From Clostridiales bacterium (lineage in GTDB: Bacteria; Bacillota; Clostridia; UBA1381), in NCBI GenBank assembly GCA_029226065.1, contig JAQXXM010000039.1:1-38153 (forward strand): DNA of 38,153 nucleotides, given 5' to 3'. The notes beneath the pieces were generated by a model, which saw nothing but the letters and a program-made list of their open reading frames with translations, did not search any database and was not told where the DNA came from. The stretch's first letter is position 1; each line of letters begins with the position of its first letter. Below, one piece after another: positions 8,919 to 16,899 of the stretch. Made by a program: the position numbers and the translations under genes.

Positions 8919-9713
8919 ATGAAACTTGGATTTATAGGTGCCGGCAATATGGGCGGCGCAATTATAGGAGGTGTGGTATCATCAGGCTTTGTCAGTGCCG
9001 ATGATATTACTGTCACTGATCGTGATACGAAAAAGCTCAATGATTTACGTGACAGGTTTGGCGTGAATATTTCTATGGATAATTTGGAATGTACAGACTC
9101 AGATGTCGTATTTTTATGTGTTAAGCCTAACGTAATTGAATATGTCATAGATGAACTGACGGCGACAGCTAAAAATGACACTGTTTTTGTATCCATTGCG
9201 GCAGGGCAGACACTTGACAAGCTTGCAGGTATGTTTGACAATCCTCAGGCTAAAATTGTACGTGTTATGCCAAACACTCCCGCCCTTGTAGGCGAGGGAA
9301 TGTCAGCAGTCTGTGCAAACGAAAATGTCACAGAGGAAGAAATGCAGACGGTCTTAGACATTTTTAACTGTTTAGGAAAAGCACAAAGTGTGTCGGAAAA
9401 CATTATGGACGCAGTAACGGCAGTAAGCGGTTCTTCACCTGCGTATGTATTTATGTTTATCGAAGCAATGGCAGATGCCGCCGTACGTGGCGGAATGAGC
9501 CGTGATATGGCGTATACGTTTGCGGCACAGGCAGTTTTGGGCAGTGCTAAAATGGTGCTTGAAACAAAAAAACATCCGGCAGAGCTTAAAGATATGGTAT
9601 GCTCGCCCGGCGGAACAACAATTGATGCTGTAGCGGTACTTGAAGAGGAAGGTATGCGTAACGCTGTTATGAAAGCAATGCAAGCGTGTATCAACAAATC
9701 AAAAGAAATGTAA
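8919..9713 (+). CDS. proC: Pyrroline-5-carboxylate reductase ProC
   Basis: ProC carries out the last step of proline synthesis, reducing pyrroline-5-carboxylate with NAD(P)H. The 264-residue protein opens with the Rossmann motif GFIGAGNMGGAI. It has the VRVMPNTPALVGEGMS block near residue 113 and the C-terminal family signature around KDMVCSPGGTTIDAV near residue 226, with the SGSSPAYVF substrate-site segment before it. The length is typical. AGAGGG lies 8 nt before ATG 8919, and the gene sits 22 bp after thyA, so the two are likely cotranscribed. Confidence 0.96.
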   Translation: MKLGFIGAGNMGGAIIGGVVSSGFVSADDITVTDRDTKKLNDLRDRFGVNISMDNLECTDSDVVFLCVKPNVIEYVIDELTATAKNDTVFVSIAAGQTLDKLAGMFDNPQAKIVRVMPNTPALVGEGMSAVCANENVTEEEMQTVLDIFNCLGKAQSVSENIMDAVTAVSGSSPAYVFMFIEAMADAAVRGGMSRDMAYTFAAQAVLGSAKMVLETKKHPAELKDMVCSPGGTTIDAVAVLEEEGMRNAVMKAMQACINKSKEM

Positions 9714-9726
9714 GGGAGAAAAACGG

Positions 9727-10662
9727 ATGGAATTACTTGTGCCTATACCTGTGCTTATTATAGGTTTTGTCCTGTTAATTAAGGGGTCGGATATATTTGT
9801 AGACGGCAGCGTGTCAATAGCAAAGCTGTTGAGCGTTCCGACGGTTGTTATAGGTTTAACGATTGTATCTATGGGTACGTCTGCACCTGAGGCGGCAGTA
9901 AGTATTACTGCAGGCATAAAGGGCAGTAATGAAATAGCCATCTCAAACCTTGTAGGCTCGAATATATTTAATATACTGTGTGTTGCGGGAGCAAGTGCGT
10001 TAATCACTCCTTTTTTGGTTGATAAAGAGGTTTTAAAGCGAGATTTTCCGATTTCTCTTGCACTTATGGTGCTTCTTGCTGTAATGGCATTTACTGGAAA
10101 GGTTGTTTCGAGACTTGAAGGAGCTATACTTTCTGTAATATTCCTCTCCTATATTGCATATCTTATAAGAAACGCAATCAAAAATCGTGAAAAATCAAAC
10201 AACAACGAAAAACCTATGTCAGCCGCAAAAAGTATAATTTTTATATTTGTCGGTATTGCGGCAATAATCGGCGGCGGACAATTTGTTGTATGGAGTGCAA
10301 AGACACTCGCGGTTTTTTTCAGAATGACAGAAACTTTTATAGGTGTAACGGTAGTGGCAATAGGAACGTCACTTCCCGAACTTGTTACAAGCATAGTTGC
10401 GGCGAAAAAAGGGCAGAGCGATATTGCAATAGGAAATGTTGTAGGATCAAATATTTTTAATATCGCATTTGTGTTAGGTATGTCATCTGCAATTCACCCC
10501 ATTGCGATAGTGGACGAAACTGTAATAGATGCAGTTGCGATGGTAGCGGCCAATGCTGTAGGATTTATTTTTTGTCTTACTGCAAAAAAACTCAATCGTG
10601 GTGAGGGCTTGACTATGATATGTATGTATGCAGTGTATACAGCGTACTTATTAATCAGATAA
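9727..10662 (+). CDS. CaCA-family Na+(K+)/Ca2+ antiporter, YrbG-like
   Basis: An integral membrane cation antiporter of 311 residues and about ten hydrophobic segments. The two inverted alpha-repeats that build the ion site are clear: GTSAPEAAVSITAG...NLVGSNIFNI near residues 50-85 and GTSLPELVTSIVAA...NVVGSNIFNI near residues 217-252, each with the acidic residue after GTS. The short loop between halves (NREKSNNNEKPM) is cytoplasmic by analogy. Members export Ca2+ or related cations against Na+, K+ or H+; the exact pair cannot be read from sequence. It follows proC by 13 bp with GGGAG upstream. A second cation exporter, the P-type ATPase at 29.3-31.9 kb, is elsewhere in the window. Confidence 0.92.
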   Translation: MELLVPIPVLIIGFVLLIKGSDIFVDGSVSIAKLLSVPTVVIGLTIVSMGTSAPEAAVSITAGIKGSNEIAISNLVGSNIFNILCVAGASALITPFLVDKEVLKRDFPISLALMVLLAVMAFTGKVVSRLEGAILSVIFLSYIAYLIRNAIKNREKSNNNEKPMSAAKSIIFIFVGIAAIIGGGQFVVWSAKTLAVFFRMTETFIGVTVVAIGTSLPELVTSIVAAKKGQSDIAIGNVVGSNIFNIAFVLGMSSAIHPIAIVDETVIDAVAMVAANAVGFIFCLTAKKLNRGEGLTMICMYAVYTAYLLIR

Positions 10663-10685
10663 AACAATCGGAAAGGAGAATTGTA

Positions 10686-11258
10686 ATGAAAATATGTGTA
10701 TTTGGTGCGGCAAGCGATCTGATAGATAAAAATTATATAGAACTGACAGAACAACTTAGCTATAAACTCGCCCAAAGAGGACATGAACTTGTGTTCGGAG
10801 CAGGAGCAAACGGACTTATGGGTGCGGCGGCACGTGGCTTTAAGAAGGCAGGCTCAAAGATAACGGGTATAATTCCAGATTTTTTTAAGACGGAAACTGT
10901 CGAGGCAATATATGATAAATGTGATGAATTGATTTTTACTGACTCTATGCGTGAACGTAAAAAATTGATGGAGGATAAGGCGGAGGCTTTTGTTGTAGTG
11001 CCGGGGGGTATAGGAACGCTTGAGGAGCTGTTTGAGATTATAACCCTGAAACAGCTTGCACGCCACAAAAAGCCTATTGCATTTTATAATATAAATAACT
11101 ATTATGACGGCTTAATAGATTTTTTAAACCACTGCGAGAAAGAACAATTCATACGTGAGGGTTGCCATAATCTTTATTTAGCGACCGATAATGAAGATGA
11201 GCTTATAGAGTATATAGAGAATGACGAGTTTGCATTAGGGCTAAAAGACTTAAAATAA
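10686..11258 (+). CDS. LOG-family protein (TIGR00730), nucleoside 5'-monophosphate phosphoribohydrolase-like
   Basis: A 190-residue Rossmann-like protein of the LOG/YvdD family. The catalytic signature is present: MRERKKLMED near residue 90, then VVPGGIGTLEELFE near residue 107. Characterised relatives release a base from nucleoside 5'-monophosphates (cytokinin activation in plants; AMP or related nucleotide cleavage in bacteria). ATG 10686 has AAAGGAG 7 nt upstream, so I prefer it to an upstream in-frame codon inside the antiporter gene. It is the last gene before the two-way terminator at 11412. Confidence 0.92.
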   Translation: MKICVFGAASDLIDKNYIELTEQLSYKLAQRGHELVFGAGANGLMGAAARGFKKAGSKITGIIPDFFKTETVEAIYDKCDELIFTDSMRERKKLMEDKAEAFVVVPGGIGTLEELFEIITLKQLARHKKPIAFYNINNYYDGLIDFLNHCEKEQFIREGCHNLYLATDNEDELIEYIENDEFALGLKDLK

Positions 11259-11411
11259 AATATCTCCGCTCTTGTATGATGAAAATATCCAGAAAATGAT
11301 AAGGAATAACTAAAAAAGAGGCTGTTGCATTTAGCACAGACCGTTCAAAGGCTTAGAATGCCACAAAATCAATGTCTGATAAAGATTTATTGAATAAAAT
11401 TTTCCTATTAT

Positions 11412-11456
11412 AAAAAACCGGTGTCGACCGCTATAGCGATTGACACCGGTTTTTTT
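11412..11456. terminator. Bidirectional intrinsic terminator between convergent genes
   Basis: AAAAAACCGGTGTC (11412-11425) pairs exactly with GACACCGGTTTTTT (11442-11455); the loop holds the palindrome CGCTATAGCG. Flanking A and T runs serve both directions, ending the LOG operon from the left and the membrane protein operon from the right. The stop codon of the minus-strand gene lies inside the terminator's T run. The 150 bp between the LOG gene and this hairpin hold nothing I recognise. Confidence 0.92.
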
Positions 11457-11964
11457 ATGCTGCAATAAGTCCAAATCTAATTAATGCTGCCAAAATTGTC
11501 ATTATCAGTCCTGCAAGAAGTACCCCGAAGAAGATATACAAAAGACTTTTCTTTTTGTTAAGCCCCATAAGCACTGCCAAGAGTGCCCCTGTCCATGCAC
11601 CTGTGCCGGGCAACGGTATGCCAACAAACAGTAACAGTCCGAAGTAGCCGTATTTTTCAATCTGGCTTGACCTTTTCATTGTCTTTTCCTCTAATTTCAG
11701 AGGTATCTTTTTAAGTTTTTCTTTCGATTTCATCCAATTAAATATGGATTCAATAAATAACAATATAAATGGTATCGGAATCATATTTCCGATTACAGCC
11801 GTAATGTAAGTAGGAACAAAGGGAAGCCCCAAGAACCCGCCTACTACAAGTATACTGCCTCTTAGCTCCAAAAGTGGAATCATTGATATTAAAACTGTTA
11901 TTATCTGCGGATGAATACCCCAATTCATTAACGCATCAGTGATTGATATTGCTATATTATCCAT
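11455..11964 (-). CDS. Small multidrug export-like membrane protein (COG2426, PF06695)
   Basis: A 169-residue membrane protein with four or five hydrophobic segments. It matches the COG2426 family by IPLLELRGSILVGG-like text near residue 28 and the glycine/proline-rich GIPLPGTGAWTGALLAVLMG near residue 113. The family name (small multidrug export) rests on weak evidence, so transport substrate and function are unknown. Its ATG overlaps the stop of the upstream lipid kinase gene by one base (TAATG), with GGAGG about 11 nt upstream inside that gene, so translation is probably coupled. Confidence 0.82.
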   Translation of the reverse strand: MDNIAISITDALMNWGIHPQIITVLISMIPLLELRGSILVVGGFLGLPFVPTYITAVIGNMIPIPFILLFIESIFNWMKSKEKLKKIPLKLEEKTMKRSSQIEKYGYFGLLLFVGIPLPGTGAWTGALLAVLMGLNKKKSLLYIFFGVLLAGLIMTILAALIRFGLIAA

Positions 11965-12896
11965 TATTCAAAATTTCCTCCGTTATTGTTGCTTTTGCAT
12001 ACAAATTCAACTGCATTATGATTTACATTAAAATCAACACTGTAGTATTCGCCGCCGTATTCACCGTCAAGTGTCCATTTAACCGACTCATCGGTTTCTA
12101 TGCGTGCACTTTTGGCACAAATCATACTTGCTCCGTTAATATTGCGTTCGCCGTTTTTAATGCCTGTAATAATCGCACGCAAATCAAGAAGATTTACAGA
12201 CATAGGCACAACAAGTATTTCAAACAGGCCGTCGCTTGTATCAATGTCATAAAATTCACCAAAGGTAAATCCAGCAACACTCGTTGAATTCATAATCATC
12301 ACAAGTGCCGCAGTGGTGTCGATTACCTCACCTGTATCGGTTGTTATTACGGTGTGCACTCCTTTTATTTTCGGCAGGCTTTTAATCCCCTCTAAAAAAT
12401 ATGCGGCAGGGCCTAAAATATTCTTATATGTTTGCGGAGTGGCATACGAAACGTCCGTAAACGCACCAAAAGCCGCAACGTAGATAAACGGACGGCCGTT
12501 AAAGGAGCCGACATCGTAATTAATATATCTGCCATTTATTATTCCGTCTACAGCATCAAGAGGTGTAGCTGATATGTTATTTGTCGATGCAAAATCGTTC
12601 ATTGTTCCTGACGGAATGTAGCCTATAGGCACACGTTTCCCTTCCTCAAGCTTTAACATACCGTTTACGGCTTCGTTAAGAGTTCCGTCACCGCCCGATA
12701 TTACTATGAGGTCGTATGATTCTGCCCTTTCTTCTACATGCTTTTCGCAATCACCGGGCTTTTTTGTAGGATATAGTGTAATATCATACCCATTATCGGT
12801 AAATTTATCTATTATTTCAAAAAGTGCGTTCTTTATTTTACCTTTACCTGAATTAGGATTGAAAATAAAAAGCAATTTTTTATCCAAGACTTTCAA
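11964..12896 (-). CDS. Diacylglycerol/lipid kinase family protein (DagK/YegS-like)
   Basis: A 310-residue soluble lipid kinase of the DagK/YegS fold, expected to phosphorylate diacylglycerol or a related lipid at the inner membrane face. The N-terminal NPNSGKGK and SGGDGTLNEAVNGM (near residue 68) are the nucleotide-binding signatures; IPSGTMNDFA (near residue 95) and the C-terminal WTLDGEYGG (near residue 275) are also family marks. The first codon is TTG at 12896, with GAGGAG just 2 nt away. A second TTG three codons in (12887) gives a better 11-nt spacing and a start MDKKLLFIFNPNS closer to homologues, so the true start is uncertain. A consensus promoter lies upstream on this strand. Confidence 0.92.
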   Translation of the reverse strand: MKVLDKKLLFIFNPNSGKGKIKNALFEIIDKFTDNGYDITLYPTKKPGDCEKHVEERAESYDLIVISGGDGTLNEAVNGMLKLEEGKRVPIGYIPSGTMNDFASTNNISATPLDAVDGIINGRYINYDVGSFNGRPFIYVAAFGAFTDVSYATPQTYKNILGPAAYFLEGIKSLPKIKGVHTVITTDTGEVIDTTAALVMIMNSTSVAGFTFGEFYDIDTSDGLFEILVVPMSVNLLDLRAIITGIKNGERNINGASMICAKSARIETDESVKWTLDGEYGGEYYSVDFNVNHNAVEFVCKSNNNGGNFE

Positions 12897-12935
12897 CTCT
12901 CCTCTGTGTAATAATGAAAATTTATCCTTATGTGT

Positions 12936-12964
12936 ATTATAATATTTTTTTATAGTAATGTCAA
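12936..12964 (-). promoter_or_regulatory. Consensus sigma-A promoter for the lipid kinase operon
   Basis: Read on the minus strand, TTGACA (12964-12959) and TATAAT (12941-12936) are 17 bp apart, both perfect. It is divergent from the ruvX promoter 22 bp away, so both share a short intergenic region. Confidence 0.87.
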
Positions 12965-12985
12965 TCCTTTTTCTTTCATTAATGC

Positions 12986-13014
12986 TTGAAATATCAGTAC
13001 ATTTATGTTAAAAT
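12986..13014 (+). promoter_or_regulatory. Sigma-A promoter for ruvX
   Basis: TTGAAA (12986-12991) and TAAAAT (13009-13014) are separated by 17 bp. The ruvX start codon is about 20 nt beyond the expected transcription start. Confidence 0.75.
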
Positions 13015-13042
13015 AGACTAAAGACATAAAAGGAGTGAGATT

Positions 13043-13459
13043 GTGAGAATACTGGGTATTGATTACGGAGATGCAAGAGTGGGCGTTGCAGTTTCGGATT
13101 TGTTGGGAATTACATCGCAGGGTGTAAAAACTGTAAAAAATACGGGCGGAAAAAAGCTTTATTCAGAGCTTGCGGAAATTATTAAGGAGTACAAGCCTGA
13201 GGAAATCGTTATTGGTATGCCTAAGAATATGGACGGAACAGAGGGTTTTCGTGCAGATGCAACATACGAGTTTGCAGAACGGCTCAAAGAAATATATGAC
13301 GGAAAAATAGAGTTCGTGGACGAACGTCTCACAACAATGGGTGCTGCACAGTTTCTAAACGCAACAAACACACGCGGCTCAAAACGCAAAGATGTGATTG
13401 ATACCGTTTCTGCGTGCCTTATTCTTGACACGTATATGCAAAGAAAAAATAATAGTTGA
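13043..13459 (+). CDS. ruvX: RuvX/YqgF-family Holliday junction resolvase-like nuclease
   Basis: A 138-residue RNase H-fold protein of the YqgF/RuvX family, linked to pre-16S rRNA 5' end processing and, in some bacteria, Holliday junction resolution. It begins ILGIDYGDARVGVAVSD, with the first catalytic aspartate in GIDYG. The remaining acidic residues are seen in VDERLTTMGA (near residue 93) and RKDVIDTVSACLIL (near residue 115). Start is GTG 13043 with AAAAGGAG 8 nt upstream; no ATG fits better. The DUF1292 gene follows, an arrangement common in Firmicutes (ruvX-DUF1292). Confidence 0.95.
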   Translation: MRILGIDYGDARVGVAVSDLLGITSQGVKTVKNTGGKKLYSELAEIIKEYKPEEIVIGMPKNMDGTEGFRADATYEFAERLKEIYDGKIEFVDERLTTMGAAQFLNATNTRGSKRKDVIDTVSACLILDTYMQRKNNS

Positions 13460-13484
13460 CATTTGGTGTGAAATATATTAAAAT
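13456..13484 (+). promoter_or_regulatory. Sigma-A promoter upstream of the DUF1292 leader
   Basis: TTGACA (13456-13461, overlapping the ruvX stop) and TAAAAT (13479-13484) are 17 bp apart. Transcription would begin near 13491 and give an untranslated leader of about 130 nt. Confidence 0.8.
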
Positions 13485-13508
13485 GGATATGTAAATTATA
13501 TAAGCAAT

Positions 13509-13602
13509 GAAAACTGTTTTTGAAAAATGCCCGTTGCATATATGCGTACAATATCGTTTTTACGGATGCATAATCTGACGGGAGCTTTTCCCAAACAGTT
13601 AT
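13509..13602 (+). promoter_or_regulatory. Structured 5' leader of the DUF1292 gene
   Basis: Three nested exact pairings fold most of the leader: AACTGTTT (13512-13519) with AAACAGTT (13593-13600), CCCGT (13530-13534) with ACGGG (13578-13582), and TGCAT (13535-13539) with ATGCA (13566-13570). A competing local hairpin, GGGA with TCCC at about 13580-13592, could disturb the outer ones. The structure ends a few bases before AAAGGAG (13607-13613). I do not recognise a known riboswitch class. A cis-acting RNA for translation or stability is inferred. Confidence 0.5.
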
Positions 13603-13624
13603 TGTGAAAGGAGTCAATGATATA

Positions 13625-13903
13625 ATGGAAAGCAATATTATCTTATTAGAGGATGAAAACGGCGTTGAAATCGAGTTTGAGGTTATTGATGTATTTGAAA
13701 TGGAGGACAATACATTCTTCGCTATGACAGAGTGCATACCTGAAGAGGAAATGACAGACGATCTTGAGGTGCTTATTATGAGAGTCGAGGGCGATATCGA
13801 GAGCGAAGAAGCAGAGCTTGTTCCAATCGAAGATGAAGCTTTGCTTGAGCGAGCATTTGACGAGTTTGTAAAGCGTGACGAGGAATTCGCAAAAGGTGAA
13901 TAA
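13625..13903 (+). CDS. DUF1292 (YrzB) family protein
   Basis: A 92-residue, strongly acidic protein with no membrane segment. The opening IILLEDENGVEIEFEVID and the later FFAMTECIPEEEM and DLEVLIMRVEGD fit the DUF1292/YrzB family, whose function is unknown. ATG 13625 has AAAGGAG 11 nt upstream; an in-frame GTG at 13604 would start on top of that site and is less likely. It stands next to ruvX as in many Firmicutes but has its own promoter and a long folded leader, so it is probably regulated separately. Confidence 0.9.
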   Translation: MESNIILLEDENGVEIEFEVIDVFEMEDNTFFAMTECIPEEEMTDDLEVLIMRVEGDIESEEAELVPIEDEALLERAFDEFVKRDEEFAKGE

Positions 13904-13932
13904 ATTGTAATGCAATTGTAAAGAAATACCGC

Positions 13933-13961
13933 TTGTATTTTAACATATACTGTGGTATACT
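13933..13961 (+). promoter_or_regulatory. Sigma-A promoter of the 6S RNA candidate
   Basis: TTGTAT (13933-13938) and TATACT (13956-13961) are 17 bp apart. The expected start, near 13968, falls at the first base of the structured RNA. Confidence 0.75.
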
Positions 13962-13967
13962 ATGAAT

Positions 13968-14173
13968 GAAAAAACCCCCTGAGGTTTCGCGTGTATGGAC
14001 TGTTTTTTTTACCAACACAATTTTTACGGGATGCTTACTCCGATAGGCGGCGCACATGCCTCCTTTCACGTTAGTGACTGCCAGTGGACTTGTAAAGCCT
14101 GCGGGAAGCGACCCACCTGGATTTCCAGGTAGAAATTCCGGTCCGAGCTCACGGTTACTTTGGGGCTTTTTTT
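13968..14173 (+). ncRNA. ssrS: Probable 6S RNA (SsrS)
   Basis: An intergenic stretch of about 205 nt with its own promoter and a final T run (14165-14173). Its ends pair in the way expected for 6S RNA, the regulator that binds the sigma-A RNA polymerase by mimicking an open promoter. CCCC (about 13975) pairs with GGGG (about 14161); CGCGTG (13989) with CACGG (14150); and TGGAC (about 13997) with GTCCG (about 14143). The middle holds unpaired blocks and small hairpins, including ACCTGG-ATTT-CCAGGT near 14117-14132. The 3' part (GAAATTCCGGTCCGAGCTC then ACGGTTAC) resembles Firmicute 6S RNAs as I remember them. No competing coding frame is convincing. A covariance search would settle it. Confidence 0.68.
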
Positions 14174-14203
14174 CTTTTTAACAGATAATTTTTGCAAATT
14201 CAC

Positions 14204-14232
14204 TTTACAAATGAGACAAAAAAGGTTATAAT
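14204..14232 (+). promoter_or_regulatory. Sigma-A promoter of the site-2 protease/scpAB operon
   Basis: TTTACA (14204-14209) and TATAAT (14227-14232) are 17 bp apart, about 45 bp before the first gene. The eight genes to 20817 follow with short or negative spacing and no visible internal terminator. Confidence 0.8.
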
Positions 14233-14283
14233 AGAAAATGGATAGATTTAACTGATTTATAAAAAGGAGACAGTAGTTAGAAA

Positions 14284-14934
14284 ATGCAATATATAATAGA
14301 TACGCTCATTACAGTACCTATGGTACTTATTGCTCTTATGTTTCATGAGCTTGCACATGGCTTTGTATCAATAAAGCTTGGCGACCCTACGCCGAGAATG
14401 CAGGGCAGAATGACATTAAATCCGCTTGCACACCTTGATTTGGTGGGTACGATTTTAATGATATTTACAGGCTTTGGTTGGGCAAAGCCCGTGCAAATTA
14501 ATCCGAGATACTATAAGGACCCCAAAAAAGGCATGGCAATTACGGCACTTGCAGGCCCGTTGATGAATTTCATGCTGGCAATTTTGGCAATGCTTTTATA
14601 CGGAATATACTTTATAATCGTAAATAAGACAGGCTTAATGGCAGGTGCAATGTACAGTGTAGGATATCTTGTTATGCGATTTGTGACATTGAACCTATGC
14701 TTTATGGTGTTTAACTTTATTCCGATACCGCCCCTTGACGGATCAAGAGTTTTAGGCATATTCCTGTCAAACCGTGCATATTTCAAGGTGCAGGAGTACG
14801 AAAGATACAGTTTCCTTATCCTGATACTCCTATCAGCAACAGGCACATTTAACAGACTGATAGGCACAGGTGTCAGTGCTATATTCAATGTGATGCTTTC
14901 GGGACTTCAATCCCTTGTAATGATGGTGATATGA
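14284..14934 (+). CDS. Site-2 protease family (M50) membrane metallopeptidase
   Basis: A 216-residue polytopic membrane protein of the rhomboid-independent S2P/M50 type, which cleaves substrates within the membrane. The zinc motif HELAHG starts at residue 21 in the first hydrophobic segment. The partner aspartate is in FNFIPIPPLDGSR near residue 145. There is no PDZ domain, so it belongs to the short YwhC/YdiL-like group found beside scpA rather than RseP/SpoIVFB. Its TGA overlaps the scpA ATG (ATGA). The substrate is unknown; the linkage to scpAB is common in Firmicutes. Confidence 0.93.
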   Translation: MQYIIDTLITVPMVLIALMFHELAHGFVSIKLGDPTPRMQGRMTLNPLAHLDLVGTILMIFTGFGWAKPVQINPRYYKDPKKGMAITALAGPLMNFMLAILAMLLYGIYFIIVNKTGLMAGAMYSVGYLVMRFVTLNLCFMVFNFIPIPPLDGSRVLGIFLSNRAYFKVQEYERYSFLILILLSATGTFNRLIGTGVSAIFNVMLSGLQSLVMMVI

Positions 14935-15674
14935 TGGAGGAAATGAAATACAAGCTTGAAAGCTTTGAGGGGCCTCTTGATTTGCTTTTGACGCTTATAA
15001 AAAAGAACAAGGTTAATATATGGGATATCCCTATAGTTGAGATAACAGACCAATATCTCGAAGCGATATCGGGGATAGAAAAGTCGATGCTTGATAATAC
15101 AGGTGAGTTTATTATACTTGCATCACAGCTTTTGTACATAAAATCAAAAATGCTCCTTCCCAAAGACGAGGAGGAAGAGGAGGAGGACCCACGTGAGGAG
15201 CTTGCTCAAAGGCTTTATGAATATAAAAAATTCAAGGAAGCATCTCAATCAATGCGTAAAAGCGAGTTTTCCTCGAAATATATGGTGTTCCGTGATGAGG
15301 AGCCTATAAAGTTCCCTGTTCCCGAATACAGCATCAACCACGAAACAAGCGCATTGCTTGATGCGTTTAACAGTATAATGCAACGCCGTGTAAGAAAGTC
15401 TAAGCCTGAAAAACGTGCGTTTTACGGTATAGTAGGACGTGAAAAAGTATCGGTTGATGATATGGTGGTAAAGATAAACAATGTTTTAAAGCTCAATAAA
15501 AAGGTTGAGTTTTCGTCGCTGTTTCGTGAAGAAGATTCAAGACCTGAAATGATTGCAACATTTATGGCTCTGCTTGAAATGATAAAGCTCAATCAGATAT
15601 GTGCAGACTATGACGATAATAAGAGAGAGTTTGTCATAAGTGTAGGTAAGAACGGACTGAAAGGACAAGATTAA
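14931..15674 (+). CDS. scpA: Segregation and condensation protein A
   Basis: ScpA is the kleisin that bridges the heads of the SMC dimer in the bacterial condensin. The 247-residue protein opens YKLESFEGPLDLLLTLIKK, the N-terminal SMC-neck-binding helix. An acidic low-complexity stretch (DEEEEEEDPREELAQRL, near residue 77) leads to the middle region, and the C-terminal winged helix (SSLFREEDSRPEMIATFMALLEM, near residue 196) binds the SMC head. Several ATGs crowd the start; ATG 14931 gives the classic ATGA overlap with the protease stop. scpB starts right after its stop codon. Confidence 0.96.
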   Translation: MMEEMKYKLESFEGPLDLLLTLIKKNKVNIWDIPIVEITDQYLEAISGIEKSMLDNTGEFIILASQLLYIKSKMLLPKDEEEEEEDPREELAQRLYEYKKFKEASQSMRKSEFSSKYMVFRDEEPIKFPVPEYSINHETSALLDAFNSIMQRRVRKSKPEKRAFYGIVGREKVSVDDMVVKINNVLKLNKKVEFSSLFREEDSRPEMIATFMALLEMIKLNQICADYDDNKREFVISVGKNGLKGQD

Positions 15675-16262
15675 ATGGAAAACTTAAAATATGCCATTGA
15701 GGGTATATTATTCGCAGCGGGCGAAAGTGTAAAGACCGCCAAGCTTGCAGTGGTGCTTGATAAGACCGTTGACGAGGTAACAGAGGCAGTAGAGGAGCTT
15801 AGAGCTGAATATGACAGGGACAAGCGTGGCTTTACAATAATCGAAATATCTGACGGATATCAGATTTCTTCACGTCCCGATTATTATAAATACATACGTG
15901 AGATTTTAGGCGAACAGCGTAATCAGCCCTTATCTAATGCGGCAATGGAAGCTTTGGCAATTATTGCGTATAAACAACCCGTAACAAGGGGAATGATAGA
16001 GAAAGTACGTGGAGTAAATTCCGATGGATGTGTAAGCAGACTCTATGAGCGTGGACTCATTGAGGAGGCGGGCAGACTCGATGCACCCGGAAGACCTGTG
16101 CTGTATAAAACAACAGATACATTTTTACGCTGTTTCGGATTGCGTACACCACGTGACTTGCCGCCGATTGATTTCAAAAATACTATGCCTGAGCTTGCAG
16201 ATACAGGTGAACAGCTTGCAATAGTTGACGATGTGATAGAGGAGACACCAGAGGAAAACTAA
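15675..16262 (+). CDS. scpB: Segregation and condensation protein B
   Basis: ScpB dimers bind the ScpA linker in the SMC-ScpAB complex. The 195-residue protein has the two winged-helix units expected: YAIEGILFAAGESV at the start, and the strongly conserved ALAIIAYKQPVTRGMIEKVRGV near residue 94, then LIEEAGRLDAPGRPVLYKTT near residue 120. The C-terminal tail is acidic and variable. The start codon directly follows the scpA stop, with AAAGGA 9 nt upstream. Confidence 0.96.
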   Translation: MENLKYAIEGILFAAGESVKTAKLAVVLDKTVDEVTEAVEELRAEYDRDKRGFTIIEISDGYQISSRPDYYKYIREILGEQRNQPLSNAAMEALAIIAYKQPVTRGMIEKVRGVNSDGCVSRLYERGLIEEAGRLDAPGRPVLYKTTDTFLRCFGLRTPRDLPPIDFKNTMPELADTGEQLAIVDDVIEETPEEN

Positions 16263-16281
16263 AGGAAAGGGAGAAATAGTT

Positions 16282-16899
16282 ATGCGTGCATTATGTGTAA
16301 TATTAATTATCATTGCATTTATTGCACTGCTTCTTCATATCCCTGTCCGCATAAAGGTGTATGCAAAATATGAAAACCGTGAATTTACAAACGATTATAT
16401 TGTAAAATACGGATTTATCACTATAAAAAAGCGAAAAATAAAAGAAAAAAAAGATGCTGTGCAAAAAGAAGAAAAGGCTGATAAAAAAGAAAAAACATCG
16501 CCCCTTAACGCTATAAAATTCATAAAAGAAAACATCGACGATATAAAACGTCTTATAACAGACGTTGTTGGGTATACAGCAAAGAAGCTTATTCGATTTG
16601 CAAGCTTTTCCATTGATGCGTGTGTGGGAACGGACGATGCAATGAATACGGCACTCATTTACGGCGGTGCATCTGCGTTTTTATATAATGCGGTGGGCGT
16701 TCTTGAGAGGAACGTTAAAATGAACGGAATACAGATTGATTTTCAGCCTGATTTTACCGCACCCCAAATATTTATCGAATTCCAGTGCATAATAAAAACA
16801 AGAATACACAATGTTTTAGGCTTGGCATTTCTTGCACTAAGGCGTGCCTTGCCACTTTTGAAAAAGAGAGGAGAAATAAAAAATGGCAAATCCCATTAA
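16282..16899 (+). CDS. DUF2953 domain-containing membrane-anchored protein
   Basis: A 205-residue protein with one N-terminal hydrophobic segment (residues 3-22), a highly basic middle (many KK and KE pairs, about residues 50-75), and a C-terminal domain with an amphipathic end. It matches the DUF2953 family in position and form. The family has no established biochemical role but sits between scpB and ytfJ in many spore formers. Its last 17 bases overlap ytfJ, suggesting the two are made together. Confidence 0.82.
   Translation: MRALCVILIIIAFIALLLHIPVRIKVYAKYENREFTNDYIVKYGFITIKKRKIKEKKDAVQKEEKADKKEKTSPLNAIKFIKENIDDIKRLITDVVGYTAKKLIRFASFSIDACVGTDDAMNTALIYGGASAFLYNAVGVLERNVKMNGIQIDFQPDFTAPQIFIEFQCIIKTRIHNVLGLAFLALRRALPLLKKRGEIKNGKSH

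Noticed and set aside
11310-11345. Possible insertion-sequence end (GAGGCTGTTGCA) after the LOG gene
   Set aside because: No matching inverted copy, transposase or target duplication is present in the window.
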